From: Thermoplasmatales archaeon
GTDB lineage: Archaea; Thermoplasmatota; E2; DHVEG-1
NCBI GenBank assembly: GCA_030672305.1
Contig: DAOVGR010000040.1
Location: 1 to 54,156 of the forward strand
Reading direction: 5' to 3'
Length of the DNA: 54,156 bases
Part shown: piece after piece, positions 16,711-24,952 of the stretch
Numbering within the stretch: the first letter of the stretch is position 1
Layout of the letters: every line of letters starts with the position of its first letter
The notes under the pieces: model-generated
Databases searched by the model: none
What the model was told of the DNA's origin: nothing
Seen by the model: the letters and a program-made list of their open reading frames with translations, nothing else
Program-made: the position numbers and the translations under genes

Positions 16711-17916
16711 ATGAAATGTGTAATTCTGGCGGCTGGTGAAGGAAAACGGATGCACCCGTTAACATATACACGACCTAAAGTAATGCTACCTATCGGCAAC
16801 AAACCAATACTAGAATGGAATATGTTAAATGCAATAAAAGCAGGTTTAAAACAATTCATCTTTGTTGTAGGCTACAAAAGTGAAATGGTTAGAAACTACT
16901 TCCAAAATGGAAAGAAATGGAATATAAAGATTGAATATGTAAACCAAGGAAATGCTCTAGGAACAGCACATGCCATTGGGATGGTTGAAAGATTTGCAGA
17001 TAATTTCATTGTATTATCTGGTGATACAATTTTTGAAAAACAAGATATAAAAAAGATTGTAGAGAAAAAAAACAGCATGGGGATAATTAAAGTAGAAAAC
17101 CCAAGAGAATATGGGGTTGTGAAATTAAAAAAAGAAAAAGTAATAAAAATCTATGAAAAAATGGAAACACCTATTTCAAATATTATCAATGCTGGTATAT
17201 ATCATTTTGATAAAAAAATCTTTGATTTTATTAATAAGACCAAAAAATCTTCACGTGGTGAATACGAAATTACTGATTCAATCAATATGATGATAAAAGA
17301 GATAGAAATTGATGGTGTTTTATTAAATGAATGGAGAGATGTTGTTTATCCTTGGCATCTACTTGATGCAAATGAAGAAATATTAAAAAAAATCCCTAAA
17401 AAAATTGAAGGAATCGTTGGAAAAAACACTAACCTAAATGAAAAAGTCATTGTAGGTAAAAACAGTACAATACTGAGTGGAAGTTATATAGAAGGACCAG
17501 TTATTATTGGAGAAAATTGTAAAATCGGGCCTAACTGTTACATTAGGCCATACACATCTATTGGTAATGAATGCCATATAGGAAATGCTTGTGAAGTAAA
17601 AAATTCAATAATCATGGATAATAGTAATATCCCTCATCAGAACTATGTTGGAGATTCAGTTATAGCAAAAAATTGTAATTTTGGAGCTGGCTCAAAAGTA
17701 GCTAATTTACGACTAGATAAGAAAAATATTAAGGTTAATCTCAATGGAACTAAAATTAATACAATGAGAAGAAAACTTGGAACCATTGTTGGTGATAATG
17801 TTCAAATTGGTATCAATTCTATGCTAAATACAGGTAGTATAATCGGAAATGATTGTTACATAGGACCAGGTTCTATTGTTAATGGCGAAATAGTTACAAA
17901 AAGTAAAATATTGTAG
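16711..17916 (+). CDS. Bifunctional GlmU-type uridylyltransferase/acetyltransferase
   Basis: A 401-residue paralog of the 13697 protein. The N-terminal domain carries LAAGEGKRMHPLTYTRPKVM, GTAHAI and LSGDTI. The C-terminal beta-helix includes NFGAGSKVANLRLD (about residues 327-340), which matches the acetyl-acceptor site of GlmU and of archaeal ST0452-type enzymes. It should therefore make UDP-GlcNAc from glucosamine 1-phosphate, acetyl-CoA and UTP. UDP-GlcNAc is the starting point of the legionaminic acid operon at 32538-39808. It lies 13 bases after glmS. Confidence 0.88.
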   Translation: MKCVILAAGEGKRMHPLTYTRPKVMLPIGNKPILEWNMLNAIKAGLKQFIFVVGYKSEMVRNYFQNGKKWNIKIEYVNQGNALGTAHAIGMVERFADNFIVLSGDTIFEKQDIKKIVEKKNSMGIIKVENPREYGVVKLKKEKVIKIYEKMETPISNIINAGIYHFDKKIFDFINKTKKSSRGEYEITDSINMMIKEIEIDGVLLNEWRDVVYPWHLLDANEEILKKIPKKIEGIVGKNTNLNEKVIVGKNSTILSGSYIEGPVIIGENCKIGPNCYIRPYTSIGNECHIGNACEVKNSIIMDNSNIPHQNYVGDSVIAKNCNFGAGSKVANLRLDKKNIKVNLNGTKINTMRRKLGTIVGDNVQIGINSMLNTGSIIGNDCYIGPGSIVNGEIVTKSKIL

Positions 17917-17933
17917 TTCTTATTTAATCAATA

Positions 17934-17942
17934 CTTTATATA
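17934..17942 (+). promoter_or_regulatory. TATA box for flippase gene, leaderless
   Basis: TTTATATAC is centred about 30 bases before the ATG at 17968 and no ribosome-binding site follows it. Transcription would begin at or next to the start codon, typical of archaeal leaderless mRNAs. Confidence 0.55.
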
Positions 17943-17967
17943 CATCTTTTTAATTAACTGGCCAATT

Positions 17968-19605
17968 ATGATTGCTAGGAAATCTTTCTTGATTGTCGTA
18001 TCTAATTATTTAATCCAAATTATTGGTATGGTTGGACTAGTTGTAATAGCTAAGTTTTGGGGTAGGTTTGCACCGGAAGCATTAGGAATCATTGCATTTG
18101 CAATGTCTTTTATAGCAATTTTTAGCATAATTTCTAAACTTGGCTATCCCCAAGCACATGTTAAAAGAATCTCAGAAGGTAAAGATTTAGGATCTTGTAT
18201 AGGAACTTTTATTACAATAAAAATAGTCCTCACAGCTTTGATGGTTTCAGCAATATTTTTATTTTTGTTTATATGGAAGAATATACTAAACGAAGATTTT
18301 TATGATGCTACTACTGAATCCGTTATCTTAGTTTTTGTTGCTTATTATATATTTGTTTCTCTCCAGGGTATTACAACTCATACTTATGTGGCTACAGGGG
18401 AAATAGTAAAAAAACAAATTCCAATTATTTTGGGTAGAATATTAAAAGTTTCTCTTATTTTTCTAGTGGCACTTGCAGGAGTTACTGCTTTAGGTATCGC
18501 TCCACCAGTAAATTGGCCTTCTTTTTTATATCCTCTTCAAAAATTTATTTCAGATCACCCAACTGGCTCTTTAGCAATGACATACGTTCTTGATATGTTG
18601 ATAGTATTTTTTTCAGGACTTTGGTTATTAAGAAAGTATCCTATAAAAAAACCTAGTTGGAATTTATTTAAAAGCTATTCATCTTTTGCTTTTCCCTTAG
18701 CGATATCATCTGTAATAGGTATCCTCTCACTTAATATAGATAAAATAATGATAGGTTATTTTTGGACTTCAACAGAAGTAGGATATTATTTTGTTGTGCA
18801 GAGAGTTTTTGAATTTATCATCCCATTTTCAACTTCAGTAGCTGTTGTGTTATTACCAACTATTTCGTCATATCATAGTTTAAAAAATCTTGACAAGATA
18901 AAAACCACGACACATTTAGCAGAAAGATATATTTCTATGATTATGTTCCCACCAATCATTTTTATAATTATTTTTTCAGTTCCAATTATTAATATAGTAC
19001 TAACTGAAGTTTTTTTGCCAGCTGCACCAGTTTTAATTGTATTATCATTTTATACACTAATCCTTTGTTTTAATCATGCATATAGTGCTATAATAATTGG
19101 ATTAAATAAACCGAATGTAGTTGCAAAAATAGGTATTTCAATATGTATAACAAATATCTTACTAAACTTTCTATTTATACCTAGAACTGGACTTCTTTCG
19201 TCTTTTGGAATTAATGGGCCAACAGGTGCAGCTGTTGCCACAGTCATATCTATACTAGTTGGTTTTTTTGGTTATCGAGTAGCTGCAAAAAAAATTGTCC
19301 ATATGAAAATCTTTCAAATTCATACTCCAAAACATATTATTGCAGGATTAATAATGGCATTAGGGTTATATTTTATATCAATTTATTTAACTACCATCCG
19401 ATGGTATACTTTGTTGTTAATTGCCTTTCTTGGTTTAGGAATATATCTGTTATCTCTATACCTTATGAAAGAATTTTATAAACAAGATTTAATGTTTTTC
19501 TTAGATTTGCTAAACCCAAAAAAAATGATGAAATATATATCCTCTGAACTAAAAAACAAAAAACCTGAAAATTTTAATGATTCAGATAATCTTCAGAAGT
19601 TTTAA
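17968..19605 (+). CDS. Wzx-type oligosaccharide-lipid flippase
   Basis: This 545-residue protein has about 14 hydrophobic segments and belongs to the MOP (polysaccharide transporter) family. The N-terminus has the family's SNYLIQIIGMVGLVVIAKFWG-like helix, and SLNIDKIMIGYFW near residue 255 is a typical conserved stretch. It should move lipid-linked glycans from the cytoplasmic to the outer face of the membrane, as AglR does in halophilic archaea. A hydrophilic tail follows the last helix. It is a natural exporter for the glycans whose sugars are made nearby. The gene has its own promoter. Confidence 0.88.
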   Translation: MIARKSFLIVVSNYLIQIIGMVGLVVIAKFWGRFAPEALGIIAFAMSFIAIFSIISKLGYPQAHVKRISEGKDLGSCIGTFITIKIVLTALMVSAIFLFLFIWKNILNEDFYDATTESVILVFVAYYIFVSLQGITTHTYVATGEIVKKQIPIILGRILKVSLIFLVALAGVTALGIAPPVNWPSFLYPLQKFISDHPTGSLAMTYVLDMLIVFFSGLWLLRKYPIKKPSWNLFKSYSSFAFPLAISSVIGILSLNIDKIMIGYFWTSTEVGYYFVVQRVFEFIIPFSTSVAVVLLPTISSYHSLKNLDKIKTTTHLAERYISMIMFPPIIFIIIFSVPIINIVLTEVFLPAAPVLIVLSFYTLILCFNHAYSAIIIGLNKPNVVAKIGISICITNILLNFLFIPRTGLLSSFGINGPTGAAVATVISILVGFFGYRVAAKKIVHMKIFQIHTPKHIIAGLIMALGLYFISIYLTTIRWYTLLLIAFLGLGIYLLSLYLMKEFYKQDLMFFLDLLNPKKMMKYISSELKNKKPENFNDSDNLQKF

Positions 19606-19679
19606 AATAAATTCCGGAATTTCAACATAATATTTTTTTTGTTAGGCAACTACTAATAACATCAATACTATTAGGAAGT

Positions 19680-19754
19680 GTAAAACTCATATTAAGTAGT
19701 AGGATACAACAACAAAACACGTATATCTTTTTTAAAAACACGTAAACTTTTCAT
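19680..19754 (-). pseudogene. 5' fragment of a second radical SAM paralog
   Basis: On the minus strand from 19754 the sequence reads MKSLRVFKKDIRVLLLYPTT then TAA (19692-19694). The intact radical SAM gene starts MKSLPDFKKDMRVLLLYPNL, and similarity at the DNA level continues to about 19680. The fragment begins three bases after that gene's stop. The 20 bases TTTGAAAAATGAAAAGTTTA around its ATG are identical to those around the intact gene's ATG. It is a truncated tandem copy that keeps only its first 20 codons. Confidence 0.8.
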
Positions 19755-19757
19755 TTT

Positions 19758-21089
19758 TCAAACTTCAACCTTTAAACAACAAGGATGTTCAACTAAATCT
19801 TTAACCCAACAACCAAAATTCAACTCAATAAAACGTAATTCATCATCATTAACAAAAGGGTTATCAACAACAATATCGCCCTGATTAACAACACCAACAT
19901 TACTACTACGAAGGAGATTATGCTTTTCACAAAAACTTCTAAGTTCTGTTCCATAATACGGTTGAAAAATATAACAATTAACCTGAGCCTCAGGACAACC
20001 ATAACTTACTAAAATACTATTAAGCTCCTGATTCAACCTGATAGTATCCCAAATTAAATCCTTAGTTTCAAAAGGCAAACCAATAATACTATTCAAACCC
20101 ACTCGAATATCATAACAACCAAGAATATCCACAGCTCTTTTAGCATCATCATTACTAAAAAACTTGTTAACCATAACACGTCTATATTCTTCATTACCAC
20201 ATTCAATACCCAAAGCTATTTTGAAACAATTAATTTCCTTCAAAATTTTTATTTTTTCCTCAGTAATATCACGGATATGACTCTGACACCAAAATGGCAA
20301 ATTAAAACGTTGATAAGCATCAGCGAACTTCCTAAGATTCTTAAGGTTCATAGCAAGAAAACTCTCACTTGTAATATGAATAAACTCAGGATCATGCAAC
20401 TCAATTTGAAATACAAGCTCGTCAATAACACGGTCAATATTAACAGGGCTATAACCAAAACGTTCACGAACACGTTTAGCACAACAAAAACCACAACTAT
20501 AAGGACAAAAACGACTGGTATGCAAAGGAATAGTCTTAAACAGTTTTCCACTCCAAGGACGATAAAAACGCTCCTCCTCAAAAACCGTGTAATCCTCATA
20601 TTTAATATTATTACCCTTACCCAATATCAAATCTTCAGCACTACCTTCCCAAACAAAATCAAAAAAAGGGTTATCATAAAAACGAACAGGATCACAAACC
20701 ACACTAACACCACCAACAACAGTAAAAATATGTTCATCAAGACAATGCATTAAATCCAAACCAAGATCAACCGTATTATCCACAAGACTAACCATAACTA
20801 CATCAGGACAAAAACCATCCACCTTTTCTTGGAAATCCTTATACATATCACTGGTTTTTACACCCGGAACATCAACATGAGGAAACTGGCCAAGCTCCAC
20901 ACGAAGATCATCATCAGACTTTCCACTTGGTTTATAAAGGGTAGTATCAAAAAGATCAACCTCACAACCACGTTCCTTTAAGCAACTGCTTAGAACAGCG
21001 ATGCTATGAGGCAACGCAAAACTCATACTCAAATTAGGATACAACAATAAAACACGCATATCTTTTTTAAAATCAGGTAAACTTTTCAT
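19758..21089 (-). CDS. Radical SAM protein with B12-like N-terminal domain
   Basis: A 443-residue radical SAM enzyme. An N-terminal Rossmann-like domain (about 12-155) resembles the cobalamin-binding domain of this family but lacks a DxHxxG motif, so B12 binding is doubtful. The iron-sulfur site is C195-x3-C199-x2-C202 in FCPYSCGFC. Such proteins methylate or rearrange carbon centres; the substrate is unknown. Codons are T/G-biased with CGT for arginine, unlike the AGA-rich neighbours. The last codons (VEV stop) run into sequence identical to the upstream junction. The C-terminus may thus have been trimmed by recombination. Confidence 0.8.
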   Translation of the reverse strand: MKSLPDFKKDMRVLLLYPNLSMSFALPHSIAVLSSCLKERGCEVDLFDTTLYKPSGKSDDDLRVELGQFPHVDVPGVKTSDMYKDFQEKVDGFCPDVVMVSLVDNTVDLGLDLMHCLDEHIFTVVGGVSVVCDPVRFYDNPFFDFVWEGSAEDLILGKGNNIKYEDYTVFEEERFYRPWSGKLFKTIPLHTSRFCPYSCGFCCAKRVRERFGYSPVNIDRVIDELVFQIELHDPEFIHITSESFLAMNLKNLRKFADAYQRFNLPFWCQSHIRDITEEKIKILKEINCFKIALGIECGNEEYRRVMVNKFFSNDDAKRAVDILGCYDIRVGLNSIIGLPFETKDLIWDTIRLNQELNSILVSYGCPEAQVNCYIFQPYYGTELRSFCEKHNLLRSSNVGVVNQGDIVVDNPFVNDDELRFIELNFGCWVKDLVEHPCCLKVEV

Positions 21090-21166
21090 TTTTCAAACAT
21101 CCCAATGAACAAACCATTAACCTTTGGATATGGACTGTTAAAATTCCTATCGATAAAAGAATTTTA
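21086..21166 (-). pseudogene. 3' fragment of a second methyltransferase paralog
   Basis: The minus strand reads DRNFNSPYPKVNGLF then IGMFEK and TGA, which overlaps the radical SAM start codon (ATGA). The intact methyltransferase ends GIRFNSPFPKAHGLF then IGIFEK. Only about the last 25 codons of this second copy remain; upstream the frame does not match further. With the radical SAM fragment it shows a former methyltransferase-radical SAM unit repeated in tandem. Confidence 0.8.
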
Positions 21167-21313
21167 TTAATTTATCAATCCCCTCCTTTTTGAAAGCCAC
21201 CTGTAATCTGTATTTATTTACTCTTTAAAATTTTTACTATAACTGTTATTTTTTTACACAATAAATAATTTATTCTTGAAATAAGTTAATTCTACGGAGG
21301 AATGATGAATACC

Positions 21314-21946
21314 TCATTTTTCAAAAATCCCAATGAATAAACCATGAGCCTTCGGGAAAGGACTGTTAAACCTAATACCGTCAATTTTGTTTTTCTCCAT
21401 CTGTACCCAACGGTTACTATGGCTGATTCTTTTCATAAAAAAACAACTGCTGAAATCAAATAAGTTATCATAAATAAACTCATCCAGACTTTCCCTGAAA
21501 CCCAATGGCATAGTGACAACCAATTTCCCACCATCATCGCCTAATAAGCGTTTAAGATTATTAACAGAGCGGATTACTTTGTTAGTATTACTAAATTTTT
21601 TGTCTTTCCATTCATCAAAACCTACATGTTCTAACGTGCTAATACTAAAAATCAATTTATAATGCCTGCAAGAATTAAATGACACTACATCTTCATTGAT
21701 CACACCTATACTCTTATCATATTTATCTAAAACCTGATGATATACAGGCATATACATGCCGATAACATTGCCTACTTCCAGAACATCATTATAATCATAT
21801 TTTTTCAATAAATCAAGGCAAATCGGAATCTCTACACATCTCTCATTAAAACAACTACCATGAGAATGATAAAAATAATTATATCTTTTACCATCTAATA
21901 TAAAATAACGATTAACATTCAACTTTTTAAATAAATGACAAAACAA
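21314..21946 (-). CDS. Class I SAM-dependent methyltransferase-like protein
   Basis: A 210-residue protein. DVLEVGNVIGMYMP (motif I region, altered from GxGxG) precedes LIFSISTLEHVGFDEW, the usual motif around 'isvlEHvg', and KLVVTMPLGFRESL. It is a probable sugar or peptide methyltransferase with a degenerate glycine loop. The only start in frame is TTG 21946. The frame stays open upstream for about 27 codons (to 22027) without ATG or GTG, so the gene may be missing its original 5' end. It is the intact partner of the fragment at 21086-21166. Confidence 0.6.
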   Translation of the reverse strand: MFCHLFKKLNVNRYFILDGKRYNYFYHSHGSCFNERCVEIPICLDLLKKYDYNDVLEVGNVIGMYMPVYHQVLDKYDKSIGVINEDVVSFNSCRHYKLIFSISTLEHVGFDEWKDKKFSNTNKVIRSVNNLKRLLGDDGGKLVVTMPLGFRESLDEFIYDNLFDFSSCFFMKRISHSNRWVQMEKNKIDGIRFNSPFPKAHGLFIGIFEK

Positions 21947-21974
21947 AAAATATTGTATAGCATTTACTAATGGG

Positions 21975-22027
21975 TTTGTTCTTAAAGTCAGTTTTGCTCT
22001 TAAAGTCGGTTTTTTGCCCCTAAAGTC
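21975..22027 (+). repeat. Three imperfect 15-base direct repeats
   Basis: TTTGTTCTTAAAGTC (21975-21989), TTTGCTCTTAAAGTC (21993-22007) and TTTGCCCCTAAAGTC (22013-22027) recur at 18- and 20-base spacing. They lie just upstream of the minus-strand methyltransferase gene. They could be regulator sites or the edge of a mobile element. Confidence 0.65.
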
Positions 22028-22259
22028 TTATTTTATAAGATATAACAACCCACTTAGTATTGGGAATCGCTCTAAAAACCATAAGAACAACGAATTATAC
22101 GAACAAGATGCTCTGCTTCTTGGTATAGACGCCGTAAAAGCTCCCCAGTCACTCTCATCACTCTGGGTGTTCCTAGCTTTCGCTTTAATAATATAATCAT
22201 CTTTTTCTAACCTAATAAAATAAAAAAGAAGAGATTAATACTATGAATGCAGCACTATT
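22028..22259. other. Unexplained less AT-rich stretch with interrupted hairpin
   Basis: No convincing gene. A minus-strand frame is open from 22028 (TAA) upstream for about 70 codons without an ATG, and a 60-codon plus-strand frame (22014-22196) overlaps it. Base composition is less AT-rich than the surroundings. An interrupted inverted repeat is present: AAAGCT (22137-22142) with AGCTTT (22175-22180), and CCCAG (22144-22148) with CTGGG (22163-22167). It may be a remnant of a mobile element or a conserved noncoding element. Confidence 0.35.
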
Positions 22260-23375
22260 TTAGGTTTTTTTTCTCTCATATAAATATTCAACAAACCTAT
22301 TGTTAACATCAAACCCACCGTACCACAAACTTTTTACCTTAATCAACAATCTAAAAGATTCTGGGATAGGAAATTCATATGCAGGAACTTCATCTGAATG
22401 ACTTTTATAATTTGCATTATCATGATAGAGGTACTTTTTACAAATCCTATCTATTTGAATCATATACTCTTCAATAGTTACATACGGCATCTCTGAAAAA
22501 CTTCTTGTATTTACTACAATATCAGCGCTCAAATCAGGCATCTCTTTTAACATATAATTTGGCATTAAGATAATGTCATAATTATTAATATCATCTGAGG
22601 TTATACTTTTCTCTCCATTGTAAATTAAAACTTTTTTATCAGGAAATACTTTCTTAACAAAATACTCTGCTAAAATAAGAGTTTCAGGAATATCAAATTC
22701 TAAATAAGTACCTTTGAATCCCATTTTAAAAAGATAATATATAATACCTCCAAAGCCTCCTCCAATTTCAACAACTACTGCTTTTTCCCCAACATCTTTT
22801 ATTAAATTATATACCTGTTGGGAGTGGTAATGTAATTTAAACTGAGCAATAGAAACAATACTATTATTAATTTGGTATCCAATAGGATTGCCAACCCTTG
22901 GTAGATTTACTACATTTGGTGATTGATTAGTGACCACTCGCCAAAAATCATAATTCCTTAAAGTAGCAGATATAAATCCAAGATCCTTTCCCTTTATTTT
23001 TATTACACCTCCCTCCCAAAGACCTTGTATGCCAGATGTCCTAAAAAAATTCGCTAAAACAAAACTTGCAGAACTAATATCACCTTTTTTTATTGGTTCA
23101 TAAAAATCTTTTTTTTTATCATTAACTATATTATACCAGAATTCTCCTATCTGATACGGAACATCAACAGTTTTAATTTTTTTAGACATATGACTATAAG
23201 AATCGCATATTATTTTTGCTAACTTTAAATCTTCTTCATCAGGTTTAATGAAATTATTTGAATTAGTATTAACCATATTTTTAGGAGATACTCTTGGATC
23301 TAGTCTAATTAAGATATGTATAGCAATTCGCTTAATTTTATCTTTTATTATATTTTTCAGCTTATTTATCATCAT
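22260..23375 (-). CDS. Putative sugar O-methyltransferase
   Basis: A 371-residue protein matching the putative sugar O-methyltransferase family found in surface polysaccharide loci. The SAM-binding loop is VVEIGGGFGGI (about 197-207). Further conserved parts are TYLEFDIPETLILAEYF and VVNTRSFSEMP near residue 290. It should methylate a hydroxyl of a cytoplasmic nucleotide- or lipid-linked sugar. It is transcribed alone on the minus strand between the damaged cassette and the plus-strand sugar operon. The acceptor is unknown. Confidence 0.75.
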   Translation of the reverse strand: MMINKLKNIIKDKIKRIAIHILIRLDPRVSPKNMVNTNSNNFIKPDEEDLKLAKIICDSYSHMSKKIKTVDVPYQIGEFWYNIVNDKKKDFYEPIKKGDISSASFVLANFFRTSGIQGLWEGGVIKIKGKDLGFISATLRNYDFWRVVTNQSPNVVNLPRVGNPIGYQINNSIVSIAQFKLHYHSQQVYNLIKDVGEKAVVVEIGGGFGGIIYYLFKMGFKGTYLEFDIPETLILAEYFVKKVFPDKKVLIYNGEKSITSDDINNYDIILMPNYMLKEMPDLSADIVVNTRSFSEMPYVTIEEYMIQIDRICKKYLYHDNANYKSHSDEVPAYEFPIPESFRLLIKVKSLWYGGFDVNNRFVEYLYERKKT

Positions 23376-23484
23376 GATACCTACTTATTAAAATCAGTGA
23401 TATATAATGAATAAAGAGTACAAAAATTTTTTTAAATAATTTATTAAAAAAGGAGAAAAGTTAGTTAGACAACAAATTATAATT

Positions 23485-23727
23485 ATGACTCTTCAGGGTA
23501 TAGCTCTAACATTTGGAAACTTATTCAGCAGTTTTTCTGAATTTTTAAAGTCAAGAACAAATACCGGTTTAAACGATAGGATAGTAATAGAAGCCCTTCC
23601 GAAAATTCCAGGAATATACAGAAGAAATCTAATAATTCCTGATATTGCTGAGAAATTAAATAAATATGTTTACAATAGGATATTAACTGAGGATTCTCCT
23701 TATTTCTCATCTCCTTACATTCTTTAA
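23485..23727 (+). pseudogene. Short frame of uncertain status, possibly a gene remnant
   Basis: An 80-codon frame reading MTLQGIALTFGNLF onward, ending YFSSPYIL. No recognised domain and no clear RBS, and the opposite strand is also open here. It may be a decayed fragment or chance. The stretch 23376-23896 holds no firm gene. Confidence 0.2.
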
Positions 23728-23855
23728 TTACGTTTGAATCTATAATCTTTTGTATCACCCTCAAGTCCATGAAAACGCTTAAAAAGAAACTCATCAAGTT
23801 CATATTCCTCTACTGACGTAAGACCTTTATGATTTCTAAAAAGCGAAAAATTATA
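23724..23855 (-). pseudogene. C-terminal fragment of an unknown gene
   Basis: A minus-strand frame is open for 43 codons between two stops and reads NHKGLTSVEEYELDEFLFKR, then FHGLEGDTKDYRFKRN and TAA. The charged, well-formed ending looks like the C-terminus of a real protein. No start codon remains and the family is not recognised. It overlaps the promoter region of the oxidoreductase gene at 23897. Confidence 0.35.
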
Positions 23856-23896
23856 TTAGATAATATCTATTGCATTGCAAATTTTTCATTAGGTTT

Positions 23897-24952
23897 ATGA
23901 ATAAAATGATAAAAACAGGAATAATAGGATTTGGAAAAGTTGGAAGATTAAGGAAAGAAATAATAGAAAAAAATCAGAACTTATCTTTAGATGCAATATG
24001 TGACCCTAATCTATCTAAAAATAAAATGGATATTGGTTGCAAGTTTTTTCAAAATTATGAAGATTTATTAAAATTGGATATTGATGCTGTTTTTGTATGC
24101 ACTCCAAATAAGTTTACTCCAGATATTGTTATTTCAGCGTTGAATAGTAATAAACATGTTTTTTGTGAGAAACCTTTAGGTAGAAACCTTGAGGACGTAA
24201 ACAAAATTATAGAAGCTGAAAAAAACAACAAGAATCTAAAACTAAAGTTCGGCTTTAATCATCGTTATCACGATAATGTTTTGGAGGCCAAGTCCATTGT
24301 TGATAGTGGTAGATATGGTAAGATTTTATGGATGCGAGGTGTTTACGGTAAATCAGGCGGTGTAAAATTTAAAGATTTATGGCGTAGTAAAAGAGAAATC
24401 GCTGGTGGTGGAATTCTTCTCGATCAGGGAATTCATATGATTGATCTTTTTAGGATGTTCTGTGGCGATTTCCAGGAAGTAAAAAGTTTTATTTCTAACT
24501 CTTATTGGAATCTTGATGTCGAAAATGATGCATTTGCTATTCTTAAAAATAAAAAGGGACAATTAGCTTCCATCCATTCATCTTCAACTCAATGGAAACA
24601 TACTTTCTCCCTTGAAATTTCTTTAGAGGGGGGATATATAACTCTTAATGGAATTCTTTCTTCAACTCGTAGCTATGGTCAGGGAGAAAGACTTGTAACT
24701 GCTAGAAGACAATTTGAAGATGAAGCATATTCAGTTGGTAATCCTCAGGAAAATGTTATATATTTCAATGAAGATAAATCTTGGGAGAAAGAAATTGAAG
24801 ATTTTGTTGATTGCATTCTAAATAACAAAAAAGTAGTAATTGGCTCTTCTTATGATGCTAAGAAGGCTATGGAACTTGTACATAGAATCTATAATGCAGA
24901 TCCTAGTTGGATTGATAAAATAAAGATTTTTAAAAAGGAGAAAAAGAAATGA
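23897..24952 (+). CDS. Gfo/Idh/MocA family sugar oxidoreductase
   Basis: A 351-residue NAD(P)-dependent oxidoreductase. The Rossmann motif is IIGFGKVGRL and the family's catalytic EKPLG lies near residue 95, with GGGILLDQGIHMIDL in the second domain. I choose ATG 23897, preceded by TTAGGT, over an upstream TTG; ATG 23906 is also possible. It would oxidise or reduce a sugar ring position or inositol-like carbocycle. It heads the plus-strand unit that includes a cyclase and aldolase and overlaps the next gene by four bases (ATGA). Confidence 0.85.
   Translation: MNKMIKTGIIGFGKVGRLRKEIIEKNQNLSLDAICDPNLSKNKMDIGCKFFQNYEDLLKLDIDAVFVCTPNKFTPDIVISALNSNKHVFCEKPLGRNLEDVNKIIEAEKNNKNLKLKFGFNHRYHDNVLEAKSIVDSGRYGKILWMRGVYGKSGGVKFKDLWRSKREIAGGGILLDQGIHMIDLFRMFCGDFQEVKSFISNSYWNLDVENDAFAILKNKKGQLASIHSSSTQWKHTFSLEISLEGGYITLNGILSSTRSYGQGERLVTARRQFEDEAYSVGNPQENVIYFNEDKSWEKEIEDFVDCILNNKKVVIGSSYDAKKAMELVHRIYNADPSWIDKIKIFKKEKKK

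Noticed and set aside
20277-20753. 158-codon plus-strand frame inside the radical SAM gene
   Set aside because: It is threonine- and asparagine-rich, typical of an antisense shadow of a T/G-rich gene, and the minus-strand gene has clear motifs.
21086-21166. Alternative reading as a leader peptide of the radical SAM gene
   Set aside because: The sequence matches the C-terminus of the neighbouring methyltransferase at residue level, which explains it as a truncated copy.
21975-22027. Possible CRISPR array
   Set aside because: Only three 15-base units at 18-20 base spacing, so no room for spacers, and no cas genes are present.
22014-22196. 60-codon plus-strand frame MPLKSYFIRYNN onward
   Set aside because: No RBS or family match, and the overlapping minus frame is equally open; kept only as an unexplained stretch.
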